DNA of 64,000 bases. It comes from Rhizobium rhododendri. Lineage in GTDB: Bacteria; Pseudomonadota; Alphaproteobacteria; Rhizobiales; Rhizobiaceae. A program made the translations under genes and the position numbers. The stretch lies in contig NZ_CP117267.1 of assembly GCF_007000325.2 (NCBI RefSeq), forward strand, positions 1,426,001-1,490,000, in the 5' to 3' direction. A model generated the notes under the pieces. That model did not search any database. It worked only from the letters and a program-made list of their open reading frames with translations, and was not told the DNA's origin. Positions 16,542 through 24,745 of the stretch are shown piece by piece. Within the stretch, counting starts at the first letter, position 1, and each line of letters opens with the position of its first letter.

Positions 16542-17783
16542 GGCAAAGAATTTTCGTGCATGATCGAGCGCATCGGCAAGTGCGTCGACTTCTGCGCGGG
16601 TATTGTACATGCCGAACGATGCACGGCATGTGGAGGTGACGCCAAAACGTTTCAAGAGCGGCTGGGCACAATGGGTCCCTGCCCTGACGGCGACGCCCTG
16701 TCGGTCGATCACCATCGATACGTCGTGAGCATGGATGCCGGCCAGTTCGAACGAGAAGATAGCTCCCTTGCCGGGCGCGTTGCCGAAGATGCGCAGCGAA
16801 TTGATGGCGCGCAGGCGTTCGGATGCATAGGCGGTCAGATCGGCCTCATGGCGGGCAATGGCTTCGCGTCCGATGCTGTCCATGTAATCAAGCGCGTAGC
16901 CGAGCCCGATTGCCTGGACGATCGGCGGGGTGCCTGCCTCGAAACGGTGGGGCGGGTCGTTATAGGTCACCGCCTCCTCGCCGACGTCGACGATCATCTC
17001 GCCGCCACCCTGGAAAGGCCGCATCTCGCGCAGGCGCGACTGCTTGCCGTAAAGCACGCCGATACCGGAGGGGCCGTAGAGCTTGTGACCGGTCACCACG
17101 TACCAGTCACAATCCATATCCTGCACGTCGACCGGCAGATGCACCGCACCCTGGCTGCCGTCGACAATCACAGGGATGCCGCGCGCGTGTGCAATCCGGC
17201 AGATTTCCTTGACCGGCAGGACAGTACCGAGTGCGTTCGACATATGGGTGACGGCGACAAACTTGGTGCGCTCGGTCAGGCTTTTCTCGAAATCCTCGAT
17301 ATGAAACGCACCCTCGTCGTCTACCGGCACCCAGACCAGCTTGGCGCCCTGCCGCTCGCGGATGAAGTGCCACGGCACGATGTTCGAGTGATGCTCCAGG
17401 ATCGTCAGCACGATCTCGTCGCCTTCACCGATATGCGGCATTCCCCAGCCATAGGCGACAGTGTTGATCGCCTCGGTGGCATTTTTGGTGAAGACGATAT
17501 CGTCGATACCGGGGGCATTCAGAAACCGTCGCACTTTTTCACGCGACGCCTCGTAGGCCTCCGTAGCGGCATTCGAGAGGTAGTGGAGCCCGCGATGGAC
17601 GTTGGCATATTCGTTGGAATAGGCATTCGAAATGGCATCGATCACCACCTGCGGTTTTTGCGCCGAGGCACCGTTGTCGAGATAGACGAGCGGCTTGCCG
17701 TAGACCTCTTTCGACAGGATCGGAAAATCCCGTCTGATGGCCTCGACGTCATAAGTGGTGGCAGTGGTGATCTTGTCCATCAT
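16539..17783 (-). CDS. sufS: Cysteine desulfurase SufS
   Basis: Pyridoxal-phosphate enzyme of about 414 residues that removes sulfur from cysteine as a persulfide for cluster assembly. It is of the SufS/CsdA (group II) type: LVYLDNGASAQKP, NATEAINTVAYGWG, LEHHSNIVPWHFI, DGSQGAVHLPVDV, the cofactor lysine in VVTGHKLYGPSGIGVLYGK, and the persulfide cysteine in RAGTHCAQPLL. Possible starts are TTG 17792, ATG 17783 and ATG 17780; 17783 is chosen on family length. No gene for the sulfur acceptor SufE is seen in the window. The stop is formed by the neighbouring repeat element. Confidence 0.95.
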   Translation of the reverse strand: MMDKITTATTYDVEAIRRDFPILSKEVYGKPLVYLDNGASAQKPQVVIDAISNAYSNEYANVHRGLHYLSNAATEAYEASREKVRRFLNAPGIDDIVFTKNATEAINTVAYGWGMPHIGEGDEIVLTILEHHSNIVPWHFIRERQGAKLVWVPVDDEGAFHIEDFEKSLTERTKFVAVTHMSNALGTVLPVKEICRIAHARGIPVIVDGSQGAVHLPVDVQDMDCDWYVVTGHKLYGPSGIGVLYGKQSRLREMRPFQGGGEMIVDVGEEAVTYNDPPHRFEAGTPPIVQAIGLGYALDYMDSIGREAIARHEADLTAYASERLRAINSLRIFGNAPGKGAIFSFELAGIHAHDVSMVIDRQGVAVRAGTHCAQPLLKRFGVTSTCRASFGMYNTRAEVDALADALDHARKFFA

Positions 17784-17792
17784 AGGATCCAA

Positions 17793-19067
17793 TCAGGCGT
17801 GCTTTTCGAGCCAGGTCGAGATGATGCCCTTCAGCGCCCCGACCAGGGCTTCGTTTTCAAGTTCCTCGACCACCTCGATGACGAAGGCGCTGACGAGCAT
17901 CGCCCGTGCCTTGCTGGCGGGAATACCGCGGGCCATCAGGTAGTAGAGATGGGTGTCGTTGATATCGATGACGGTCGCGCCGTGGCCGCACTGAACGTCG
18001 TCGGCAAAGATCTCCAGCTCCGGTTTTGCCGAGAAATCACCATCGTCCGACAGCAAAAGCGTGTTGCACGACATCTTGGCATCGGTCTTCTGGGCATCAA
18101 GAGCAACACGGATCATGCCCTGGAAGACGCCGCGAGCCCTGTCGAAAACAACGTTGCGGATGATTTCCTTAGACGTCGTATTCGGCACGTTATGGCCGAG
18201 CGTCATGGTGACGTCCGTATGGGTCTCTCCGCCGAGGAGGTTGACGCCGCGCAGCTGCAGGTCCGCACCCTCGCCTGTGACAGCGATGTGCAGCTCCTGG
18301 CGCACAAGCTTGCCGCCGGCATTGACGACGAACAGCGTGAGCTTTGCGTCCTTGCCGAGATCAATGCGGATTTGGCCAAGATGGGTATCTTCCGTGCCCT
18401 GCTCCTGCAGGATGACCCAGGTAACCTCGGCGCCTTCGCCGATGCGGACTTCGCTGACGGCCGAGACAAGCGCAGCATCTGCGGTCACCGCACGGTGACG
18501 TTCGATCAATGTGACACTGGAGCGGGCACCGAATGTCACCGGCAGGCGGCTGTGCATCTGTCCACCGGCATGGATAAACTGGATTTCAAGCGGCGACTCG
18601 AGTTTCGTATCCGCCGCAATGTCAACGACATAGCCGTCGCGCACAAAACTGCCGTTGATACGGCCGATGGCATCGTCCCTATCGAGCGCATCGAGACCAG
18701 CGGTCGCACTGCCGTCGATCAGACTATCGGCATAGGACTGCACGGTCACGCCGGCAGGCGCCGAGAGGGTGCCGCTCAGACCTTGGGAGACAGTCAGCAC
18801 CGCCGAACCAGGCACAAGCGGTTCTAGCTCCTCGACGCGGCCGGACGTCGCTGCCTCCGGTACCGAGCGCAAGAGGTTTTTCAGATCGGTGTAATGCCAC
18901 GCCTCGACGCGGCGCGTCGGCAGGCCGGCAGTCTTCAGCTCGTCCAGCAACCGGTCGCGCAGCGCGAAAACGTCGCCATTGCCCGGCAGTTCGCCGAGTT
19001 GCGTGTTGTAGGCCTCGATCAGCGCCAATTCGGCTGCCGTCAGGCGGGTCGTCGTCTGCATGTTCAT
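17793..19067 (-). CDS. sufD: Fe-S cluster assembly protein SufD
   Basis: Component of the SufBC2D scaffold, 424 residues, with the beta-helix domain shared with SufB. Recognisable parts: the N-terminal RRVEAWHYTDLKNLLRS, the central LRGVNLLGGETHTDVTM, and the conserved C-terminal block DVQCGHGATVIDINDTHLYYLMARGIP. The frame continues upstream over sufC sequence, but the ATG at 19067 gives the usual N-terminus and has AAGGA before it. Position sufC-sufD-sufS with short gaps on the minus strand. Confidence 0.95.
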   Translation of the reverse strand: MNMQTTTRLTAAELALIEAYNTQLGELPGNGDVFALRDRLLDELKTAGLPTRRVEAWHYTDLKNLLRSVPEAATSGRVEELEPLVPGSAVLTVSQGLSGTLSAPAGVTVQSYADSLIDGSATAGLDALDRDDAIGRINGSFVRDGYVVDIAADTKLESPLEIQFIHAGGQMHSRLPVTFGARSSVTLIERHRAVTADAALVSAVSEVRIGEGAEVTWVILQEQGTEDTHLGQIRIDLGKDAKLTLFVVNAGGKLVRQELHIAVTGEGADLQLRGVNLLGGETHTDVTMTLGHNVPNTTSKEIIRNVVFDRARGVFQGMIRVALDAQKTDAKMSCNTLLLSDDGDFSAKPELEIFADDVQCGHGATVIDINDTHLYYLMARGIPASKARAMLVSAFVIEVVEELENEALVGALKGIISTWLEKHA

Positions 19068-19089
19068 GGACGTCGTCCTTTCCGCCCTA

Positions 19090-19845
19090 TCAGGCTGCAG
19101 CGCCAATGATATCGGCGTAGCCATTGGCTTCGAGATCGTGGGCCAGCGTCTTGTCGCCGGTCTTGATGATCTGGCCCTTGTAGAGAACATGGACCGTGTC
19201 AGGTACGATGTAATCCAGCAAGCGCTGGTAGTGGGTGATGACGATAGTGGCGCGATCCGGCGACCGCAGCGCGTTGACGCCATCGGCAACGATCTTCAGG
19301 GCGTCGATGTCGAGGCCCGAATCCGTCTCGTCGAGGATGCAGAGTTTGGGCTGCAGCAGCGCCATCTGAAGGATCTCGGCGCGCTTCTTCTCGCCGCCGG
19401 AAAAGCCGACATTGAGCGGACGCTTCAGCATCGCGGTATCAATTTGAAGCTTGGCTGCAGATTCCTTGACAAGGCGCATGAAATCCGGCGTCTTGAGTTC
19501 TTCCTCGCCGCGCGCCTTGCGCTGTTCGTTCATCGCCACCTTGAGGAACTGCATGGTGGCCACGCCCGGGATCTCGACCGGATACTGGAAGGCAAGGAAG
19601 ATACCCTTCGACGCACGTTCGGCAGCGTCGAGTTCCAGGATACTTTCCCCGTTATAAAGGATCTCGCCCTCGGTGACTTCATAGTCGCTGCGACCGGAGA
19701 GGATGTAGGACAGCGTCGACTTGCCGGAGCCGTTCGGACCCATGATGGCAGCGACTTCGCCGGCCTTCACCGTCAGGTTGAGGCCACGAATGATCTCGGT
19801 GCCGTCTTCGGCGATGCGGGCGTGGAGGTTTCTGATTTCAAGCAT
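19090..19845 (-). CDS. sufC: Fe-S cluster assembly ATPase SufC
   Basis: ABC-type ATPase of 251 residues that drives shape changes of the SufBC2D scaffold. Walker A is GPNGSGKST near residue 38, the Q-loop follows at FLAFQYPVEIPG, the signature is NVGFSGGEKKRAEILQMAL, Walker B is LCILDETDSGLDIDAL, and the switch histidine lies in VITHYQRLLDYI. There are no membrane segments, as expected for SufC. It is 22 bases upstream of sufD and 67 bases downstream of a small membrane-protein ORF. Confidence 0.97.
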   Translation of the reverse strand: MLEIRNLHARIAEDGTEIIRGLNLTVKAGEVAAIMGPNGSGKSTLSYILSGRSDYEVTEGEILYNGESILELDAAERASKGIFLAFQYPVEIPGVATMQFLKVAMNEQRKARGEEELKTPDFMRLVKESAAKLQIDTAMLKRPLNVGFSGGEKKRAEILQMALLQPKLCILDETDSGLDIDALKIVADGVNALRSPDRATIVITHYQRLLDYIVPDTVHVLYKGQIIKTGDKTLAHDLEANGYADIIGAAA

Positions 19846-19912
19846 GTCTGTAATCCATCTTCAAAGTTTGCGTTGCGCGCTTTGTAGCGCTGCAGTCAGA
19901 ATTTACGCACGC

Positions 19913-20125
19913 TCAGGGTGCCAGGACCTTAAGCAGCAGAACAATCAGCCGGAAGAAAAAGCTGGCCAAAAAAAGCCAAATATCCGCTCCGAGCAATGCG
20001 TCGACGACGACCGAGAACCGTCCCATCCGATCCGCAAGGTAACGATACTTGCGGGGTGGGGCCTTGGCTGCAGAGCGGTGGTCGGTGAACGACTGCCCTG
20101 GGTTTCCCGGCCGCGTCGCTTTCAT
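19913..20125 (-). CDS. Small single-helix membrane protein between sufB and sufC
   Basis: Frame of 70 codons starting one base after the sufB stop region (ATG at 20125; an in-frame start at 20146 would overlap sufB). The N-terminal half is basic and proline-rich (ATRPGNPG, KAPPRKYRYLADRMGR); the C-terminal third is one hydrophobic helix (ADIWLFLASFFFRLIVLLLK). I do not recognise a family. It is on the suf strand with operon-like spacing, and the basic-then-hydrophobic layout would place the N-terminus in the cytoplasm. It could also be a non-coding spacer; conservation must decide. Confidence 0.5.
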   Translation of the reverse strand: MKATRPGNPGQSFTDHRSAAKAPPRKYRYLADRMGRFSVVVDALLGADIWLFLASFFFRLIVLLLKVLAP

Positions 20126-20126
20126 A

Positions 20127-21596
20127 TCAACCCACACTGCCCTCAAGCGAAATCGAGATCAGCTTCTGCGCTTCGATCGCAAATTCCATCGGCAGTTCCT
20201 GCAGGACTTCCTTGACGAAGCCGTTGACGATCAGGGCGATGGCCTCTTCGGTCGGGATACCGCGCTGCAGGCAGTAGAACAGCTGGTCCTCGGAGATCTT
20301 CGAGGTCGTCGCTTCATGCTCGAACTGCGCCGAGGAATTCTTCGCCTCGATATAGGGCACGGTGTGCGCGCCGCAGCGGTCGCCGATCAGAAGCGAGTCG
20401 CACTGGGTGAAGTTTCGGGCGTTGGTCGCCTTGCGATGGGCCGAAACCTGGCCACGGTAGGTGTTCTGCGAGACGCCGGCAGCAATGCCCTTGGAGACGA
20501 TGCGGCTCGACGTGTTCTTGCCGAGATGGATCATCTTGGTGCCGCTGTCGATCTGCTGGTGACCGTTGGAGACCGCAATCGAATAGAACTCGCCACGGCT
20601 GTCATCGCCGCGCAGGATGCATGACGGATACTTCCAGGTGATGGCGGAACCTGTCTCGACCTGCGTCCAGGAGATCTTGGAGCGTGCGCCGCGGCAATCG
20701 CCGCGCTTGGTGACGAAGTTGTAGATGCCGCCCTTGCCGTCCTTGTCGCCCGGATACCAGTTCTGCACGGTCGAATATTTGATCTGCGCATCGTCCAGCG
20801 CCACCAGCTCGACGACAGCCGCATGCAGCTGGTTTTCGTCGCGCTGCGGTGCGGTGCAGCCTTCGAGGTAGGACACATAGGCCCCCTCTTCGGCAATGAT
20901 CAGCGTCCGCTCGAACTGGCCGGTGCCCTTCTCGTTGATGCGGAAATAGGTCGACAGCTCCATCGGGCAGCGAACGCCCTTCGGAATGAACACGAACGAG
21001 CCGTCTGTGAATACCGCCGCGTTGAGCGTCGCATAATAGTTGTCGGTGGTCGGCACAACTGTGCCGAGATACTGCTTGATGAGATCCGGATGCTCGCGAA
21101 TGGCCTCCGAGATCGACATGAAGATCACGCCGGCCTTCTTTAGCTCTTCCTTGAACGTCGTCACCACCGAGACGCTGTCGAACACAGCATCGACGGCGAT
21201 CCGCGAAGTCTGGACACCGGCAAGGATTTCCTGCTCGCGCAAAGGGATACCAAGCTTCTCGTAGACCTTCAGCAGCTCAGGATCGACGTCGTCGATAGAC
21301 TTCGGTCCCGGCGTGCTCTTCGGCGCGGCGTAATAGTAGATGTCATTGAAATCGATCTTCGGATAGTCGACGCGGGCCCATGTCGGCTCCTCCATCGTCA
21401 ACCAGCGACGATAGGCATCGAGACGCCATTCGAGCATCCATTCCGGTTCCTGCTTCTTGGCAGAAATGAAATGGATAATCTCTTCGGAAAGGCCCTTGGG
21501 TGCCTTGTCCATTTCGATGATGGTCTCGAAACCATACTTGTATTGGTCCACATCAATCAGGCGCACCTGATCGATCGTTTCCTGGACGGCAGCCAT
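20127..21596 (-). CDS. sufB: Fe-S cluster assembly protein SufB
   Basis: Core scaffold subunit of 489 residues. Family blocks include [57 protein letters not shown] (shortened here to [16 protein letters not shown]), the ECxxP-type region [20 protein letters not shown] with the conserved cysteine, and the C-terminal [20 protein letters not shown]. The ATG at 21596 has GGAGA 7 bases upstream and is chosen over an in-frame start at 21641. It follows the sufS2-type desulfurase after 148 bases, in which no clear promoter was seen. Confidence 0.97.
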   Translation of the reverse strand: MAAVQETIDQVRLIDVDQYKYGFETIIEMDKAPKGLSEEIIHFISAKKQEPEWMLEWRLDAYRRWLTMEEPTWARVDYPKIDFNDIYYYAAPKSTPGPKSIDDVDPELLKVYEKLGIPLREQEILAGVQTSRIAVDAVFDSVSVVTTFKEELKKAGVIFMSISEAIREHPDLIKQYLGTVVPTTDNYYATLNAAVFTDGSFVFIPKGVRCPMELSTYFRINEKGTGQFERTLIIAEEGAYVSYLEGCTAPQRDENQLHAAVVELVALDDAQIKYSTVQNWYPGDKDGKGGIYNFVTKRGDCRGARSKISWTQVETGSAITWKYPSCILRGDDSRGEFYSIAVSNGHQQIDSGTKMIHLGKNTSSRIVSKGIAAGVSQNTYRGQVSAHRKATNARNFTQCDSLLIGDRCGAHTVPYIEAKNSSAQFEHEATTSKISEDQLFYCLQRGIPTEEAIALIVNGFVKEVLQELPMEFAIEAQKLISISLEGSVG

Positions 21597-21744
21597 GTCG
21601 TTCTCCAATCTCGCCGGATACAAGGTCCGGCAGCTTGTCAACGGTTTAGCAAATTTGCATTTGCCACTATGTAGGTGGCCAATGGGATTTTTTCACCCCG
21701 ATTGGCAAGCGTAAACTTGCGTTTCCGCAAAATTCAAAATGCGG

Positions 21745-22911
21745 TCAAGCCGCAACCCCGGAAAGCCTTCGCCTCCCGGCAATTTTCGCAAACGCTGCGA
21801 GCACCCGGTCGATGTCGTCATTTTTCGTGTCGAAACCAAGCGATATACGCAATGCGCCGAGACGTGGATCGCGACCCATCGCCACCAGCACGTGGCTCTC
21901 GCCCAGCTTGCCCGCCGAGCAGGCAGAGCCCGCCGAGAGCGCAACGCCCTCGAGATCGAAGGCAATCTGCCCGGTTTCAGCCTTCAGCCCGGGCAGCGTG
22001 AAGAATGTCGTGTTCGGCACACGCGGCTGGCCCTCGCCGTGAATGATCACGTCATCAGCCGCATCGCGCATGCCTCCCTCCAGTCGGTCGCGCAATGCCA
22101 GAACGGCCGCATTTCGCGACTGGAACTCAGCGGTGGCCGCAGCAGCGGCCGCACCGAAGCCGATCACCGCCAGCGAATTTTCCGTCCCCGACCTGTGACC
22201 CTTCTCCTGGCCACCGCCATGGATCAGCGGCTTTGGCATCATGATCTCCCCGCGCGACACGAGCGCCCCGGCGCCCTTGGGACCGCCGATCTTGTGCGAA
22301 GAGACGATCATAAAATCCGCGCCGATCTCGTTGATGTCGGTCTTCACCCGACCGACACCCTGGACAGCATCGACGACGAAGATGCCGCCATGGCGGCGCA
22401 CAATCTCTGCTGCCGCCCGGACCGGCTGAAGGATGCCCGTCTCGTTATTGGCGAGCATGATTGCGACCATCGGCAGGCCTTGTGCCTTGTCATGGCCGGA
22501 GAGCATGGTCTCCAGCGCGACGAGATCGACAACGCCATCGAACGTCACCGGAATTTCGCTGACGCGGTCCTTTGCAAACCGCCCGCCTTCGCGCAATGCC
22601 GGATGCTCGATAGCCGAGACGTAGAGGTGGCCAACGGCGAGCGGCGTGCGGCCCATGCGAAACTCGGGCGTCAGCACCATGTTGGCTGCCTCGGTGGCGC
22701 CGCTGGTGAAAATCACATGCGCCGGGTCAGCACCTGTCAGGACAGCCACGTCGCGTCTGGCGGCCTCGATGGCAGCGCGCGTGGCGCGGCCTTCGCCATG
22801 AACAGAGTTGGGGTTGCCGAAAAGATCGAGTCCACGCAGCATCGCCTCCCGCGCCGCCGGATGGAGCGGGGCGGTGGCATTCCAGTCAAGATAGAGGCGT
22901 GATGCCGCCAT
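21745..22911 (-). CDS. Cysteine desulfurase, NifS/IscS type (sufS2)
   Basis: First gene of the suf cluster. Protein of 388 residues of the group I desulfurases: YLDWNATAPLHP, VIFTSGATEAANMVL, SAIEHPALREGGRF, the cofactor lysine in MIVSSHKIGGPKGAGAL, GQEKGHRSGTENSLAVIGFG, and the active cysteine in SAGSACSAGKLG. It differs in class from the SufS at the other end of the operon, so two desulfurases of different groups flank sufBCD. Rhizobial literature names this gene sufS2. It is divergent from the hydrolase gene at 23132, and its upstream region carries the iron-responsive boxes. Confidence 0.93.
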   Translation of the reverse strand: MAASRLYLDWNATAPLHPAAREAMLRGLDLFGNPNSVHGEGRATRAAIEAARRDVAVLTGADPAHVIFTSGATEAANMVLTPEFRMGRTPLAVGHLYVSAIEHPALREGGRFAKDRVSEIPVTFDGVVDLVALETMLSGHDKAQGLPMVAIMLANNETGILQPVRAAAEIVRRHGGIFVVDAVQGVGRVKTDINEIGADFMIVSSHKIGGPKGAGALVSRGEIMMPKPLIHGGGQEKGHRSGTENSLAVIGFGAAAAAATAEFQSRNAAVLALRDRLEGGMRDAADDVIIHGEGQPRVPNTTFFTLPGLKAETGQIAFDLEGVALSAGSACSAGKLGESHVLVAMGRDPRLGALRISLGFDTKNDDIDRVLAAFAKIAGRRRLSGVAA

Positions 22912-23025
22912 GACCTGCTTTTCCTGCCTCAGCGATGCGGATTACCGGCGCCGGCTCATTTTTCTTGTAATTGCCGGCGGGCTTGCCTTATGACACCTCC
23001 ACAACGCGTGGAAGATCATGCAGAG

Positions 23026-23042
23026 TTTCGAATTGTTCTAAA
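23026..23042 (-). promoter_or_regulatory. Irr-type ICE box upstream of the suf operon
   Basis: Minus-strand sequence TTTAGAACAATTCGAAA fits the iron-control element TTTAGAA-N3-TTCTAAA described for the heme-sensing regulator Irr of rhizobia, with one mismatch in 14 defined positions. It lies directly downstream of the proposed -10 and 115 bases before the sufS2-type start. Confidence 0.7.
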
Positions 23043-23046
23043 CTGC

Positions 23047-23075
23047 GTTCTAGAAAAGATGAGCGCGTTCGTCAA
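23047..23075 (-). promoter_or_regulatory. Candidate suf operon promoter
   Basis: On the minus strand TTGACG (plus 23070-23075) and TAGAAC (plus 23047-23052) with a 17-base spacer; an overlapping TTGACT lies five bases further upstream. Position between the RirA-like and Irr-like boxes supports it. Confidence 0.55.
23060..23074 (-). promoter_or_regulatory. RirA-type iron-responsive operator (IRO) box
   Basis: TGA-N9-TCA pattern (TGAGCGCGTTCGTCA on the plus strand) overlapping the -35 and spacer of the proposed suf promoter. RirA, itself an Fe-S regulator, is known to repress suf genes in rhizobia through such boxes. The pattern is short and can occur by chance; its position gives it weight. 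Confidence 0.55.
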
Positions 23076-23131
23076 GTCAACTTGCTGCCTAATGCATCTT
23101 GTCAACGCCGAAAATCAGGTACGGAGTATCG

Positions 23132-23809
23132 ATGCCCGAAGTCATTTTCAACGGCCCCGCTGGCCGCCTTGAGGGCCGCTATCAGCCATCCAAGGAAAAA
23201 AGCGCACCGATCGCTCTCGTCCTTCATCCGCATCCGCAGTTTGGCGGAACGATGAACAACCAGATCGTCTACCAGCTGTTCTACATGTTCCAGAAGCGCG
23301 GTTTCACCACCTTGCGCTTCAATTTCCGCAGCATTGGCCGCAGCCAGGGCGAATTCGACCACGGCGGCGGCGAACTGTCGGATGCAGCCTCGGCGCTCGA
23401 CTGGGTACAGAGCCTGCACCCCGATTCGAAAAGCTGCTGGATCGCCGGCTATTCCTTCGGTTCGTGGATCGGTATGCAGCTTCTGATGCGCCGCCCGGAA
23501 ATCGAAGGCTTCATGTCGATTGCGCCGCAGCCGAACACCTATGATTTCTCCTTCCTCGCCCCCTGCCCGTCGTCCGGCCTGATCATAAACGGCGATGCCG
23601 ACAAGGTAGCCCCGGAGAAGGATGTCAACGTGCTGGTCGACAAGCTGAAGTCGCAGAAGGGCATCCTAATCACCCACAAGGTCGTGCCGGGCGCCAACCA
23701 CTTCTTCAGTGGCCAGGTCGATACGCTGATGGGCGAATGCGAGGACTACCTCGATCGGCGCCTCAACGGTGAACTGGTGCCGGAACCGGCCGCCAAGCGC
23801 ATCCGCTGA
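23132..23809 (+). CDS. Alpha/beta hydrolase (YsgA/DUF-type small hydrolase)
   Basis: Cytoplasmic alpha/beta-hydrolase of 225 residues. The N-terminal part has LVLHPHPQFGGTMNN and the helix-rich FTTLRFNFRSIGRSQGEFDHG; the nucleophile elbow is IAGYSFGSWIG with serine as nucleophile; a late aspartate lies in INGDADKVAP and the histidine in VPGANHFFSGQ. Many alphaproteobacteria have this protein next to suf genes. Substrate unknown. ATG at 23132 is chosen because GGAG is 6 bases upstream. Divergent from the suf operon, so the two share the 220-base regulatory region. Confidence 0.88.
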   Translation: MPEVIFNGPAGRLEGRYQPSKEKSAPIALVLHPHPQFGGTMNNQIVYQLFYMFQKRGFTTLRFNFRSIGRSQGEFDHGGGELSDAASALDWVQSLHPDSKSCWIAGYSFGSWIGMQLLMRRPEIEGFMSIAPQPNTYDFSFLAPCPSSGLIINGDADKVAPEKDVNVLVDKLKSQKGILITHKVVPGANHFFSGQVDTLMGECEDYLDRRLNGELVPEPAAKRIR

Positions 23810-23832
23810 ACTTAGACAGCCGGAATTTTCAG

Positions 23833-23862
23833 AGCCGCCGAAGCAATTCGGCGGCTTTGTTC
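23833..23862 (+). terminator. Intrinsic terminator after the hydrolase gene
   Basis: Perfect 10-bp stem AGCCGCCGAA/TTCGGCGGCT with a GCAA tetraloop, followed by TTGTTCGTTTG, 24 bases past the stop. Confidence 0.82.
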
Positions 23863-23896
23863 GTTTGTCGATGGCGACCGATTGAGCTCCCGGAAC

Positions 23897-24574
23897 CTAG
23901 CGACCGATCGTCGGCCACGGGAATGAAAGCACTTCGCGCGTGTAGGTCTCCACCACGACACTGAACGGAACGCCATCCCCACGGGTCAGAAACGCGCGGT
24001 GCTGGAGGACAAACTCAGGTATGGAGAGGTCGCCGCTGGTCGAAGGCGGGAGCACACCTCCCATGTCCCAATCGGCTGGCAGCGGTTGCCAGAGCAGTTC
24101 GGCTGAAACCGTGTGCCTTTGAAAATGCAGATCCTGCACCGCGCGTCCGAACGCTGTATCAGTCGTTTCCAGAACGTGATTCATGCTCTCCGTCAGACGC
24201 GATGGAACGTACCAGTTGTCGGCTTCGGACAGGATATGGTCGCCGCACATCAGCTTGACCCGGCGATACTTGACCGGCTCGGTATCGGTCACGCCCAGGA
24301 GTTTGCGGACCCCTGCATCGGCCGGCTTTTCAGCCCCCGGCTCGAGATGCGCGACAACTTTCGGCGTTGGCGCAAGCTTGTGGGTGGCGCACCAGCGATC
24401 GAGCGTCAGCGTGGCGCTGTCATGGCTGAGCAGATCTGCGTTCAGCGCGTTGACGATGGCCAGTGCCGTGAGGCGACCGACGGCGGTGTCGGGCGGACCG
24501 GGCTGGTCTGCCGATGCCGTGCCGGTGAGCAAAAGGCCAAGGGCCAGGGTGGATAAAGAGAACCGGGTTTTCAT
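23897..24574 (-). CDS. Exported protein of unknown function, possibly chorismate-lyase-like fold
   Basis: Protein of 225 residues with a Sec signal (KTRFSLSTLALGLLLTGTASA) and no lipobox. The mature part has LDRWCATHKLAPTPKVVAHL, then KYRRVKLMCGDHILSEADNWYVPSRL and TAFGRAVQDLHFQRHTVSAE. The order of a ligand-like strand (VKLMCGDHILSEADNWYVP) followed by TPFG-like RAVQDL resembles UbiC chorismate lyase and UTRA domains, but this is a weak, by-eye resemblance and UbiC enzymes are cytoplasmic. A periplasmic binding or enzymatic role is possible. Starts at ATG 24574; an ATG five codons upstream is also in frame. It stands alone between the hydrolase and anmK. Confidence 0.7.
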   Translation of the reverse strand: MKTRFSLSTLALGLLLTGTASADQPGPPDTAVGRLTALAIVNALNADLLSHDSATLTLDRWCATHKLAPTPKVVAHLEPGAEKPADAGVRKLLGVTDTEPVKYRRVKLMCGDHILSEADNWYVPSRLTESMNHVLETTDTAFGRAVQDLHFQRHTVSAELLWQPLPADWDMGGVLPPSTSGDLSIPEFVLQHRAFLTRGDGVPFSVVVETYTREVLSFPWPTIGR

Positions 24575-24745
24575 ATTTATGCCTCGCATATACGCCTTGC
24601 CGCGGTGTGATTGCTACAATCCGCGTCAAAACCTTACTACCGCTTGCGCTATGGCAATCCGATGACACACCGATTTCCCGTTTCATTTTCATGTGCTTAG
24701 ACGCTGAGAAAATGGTGGAGAACTGTCATGCCGCACGCCATGCGA

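Noticed and set aside
16521..18827. 768-codon plus-strand frame opposite sufS and sufD
   Set aside because: Antisense shadow of clear suf genes.
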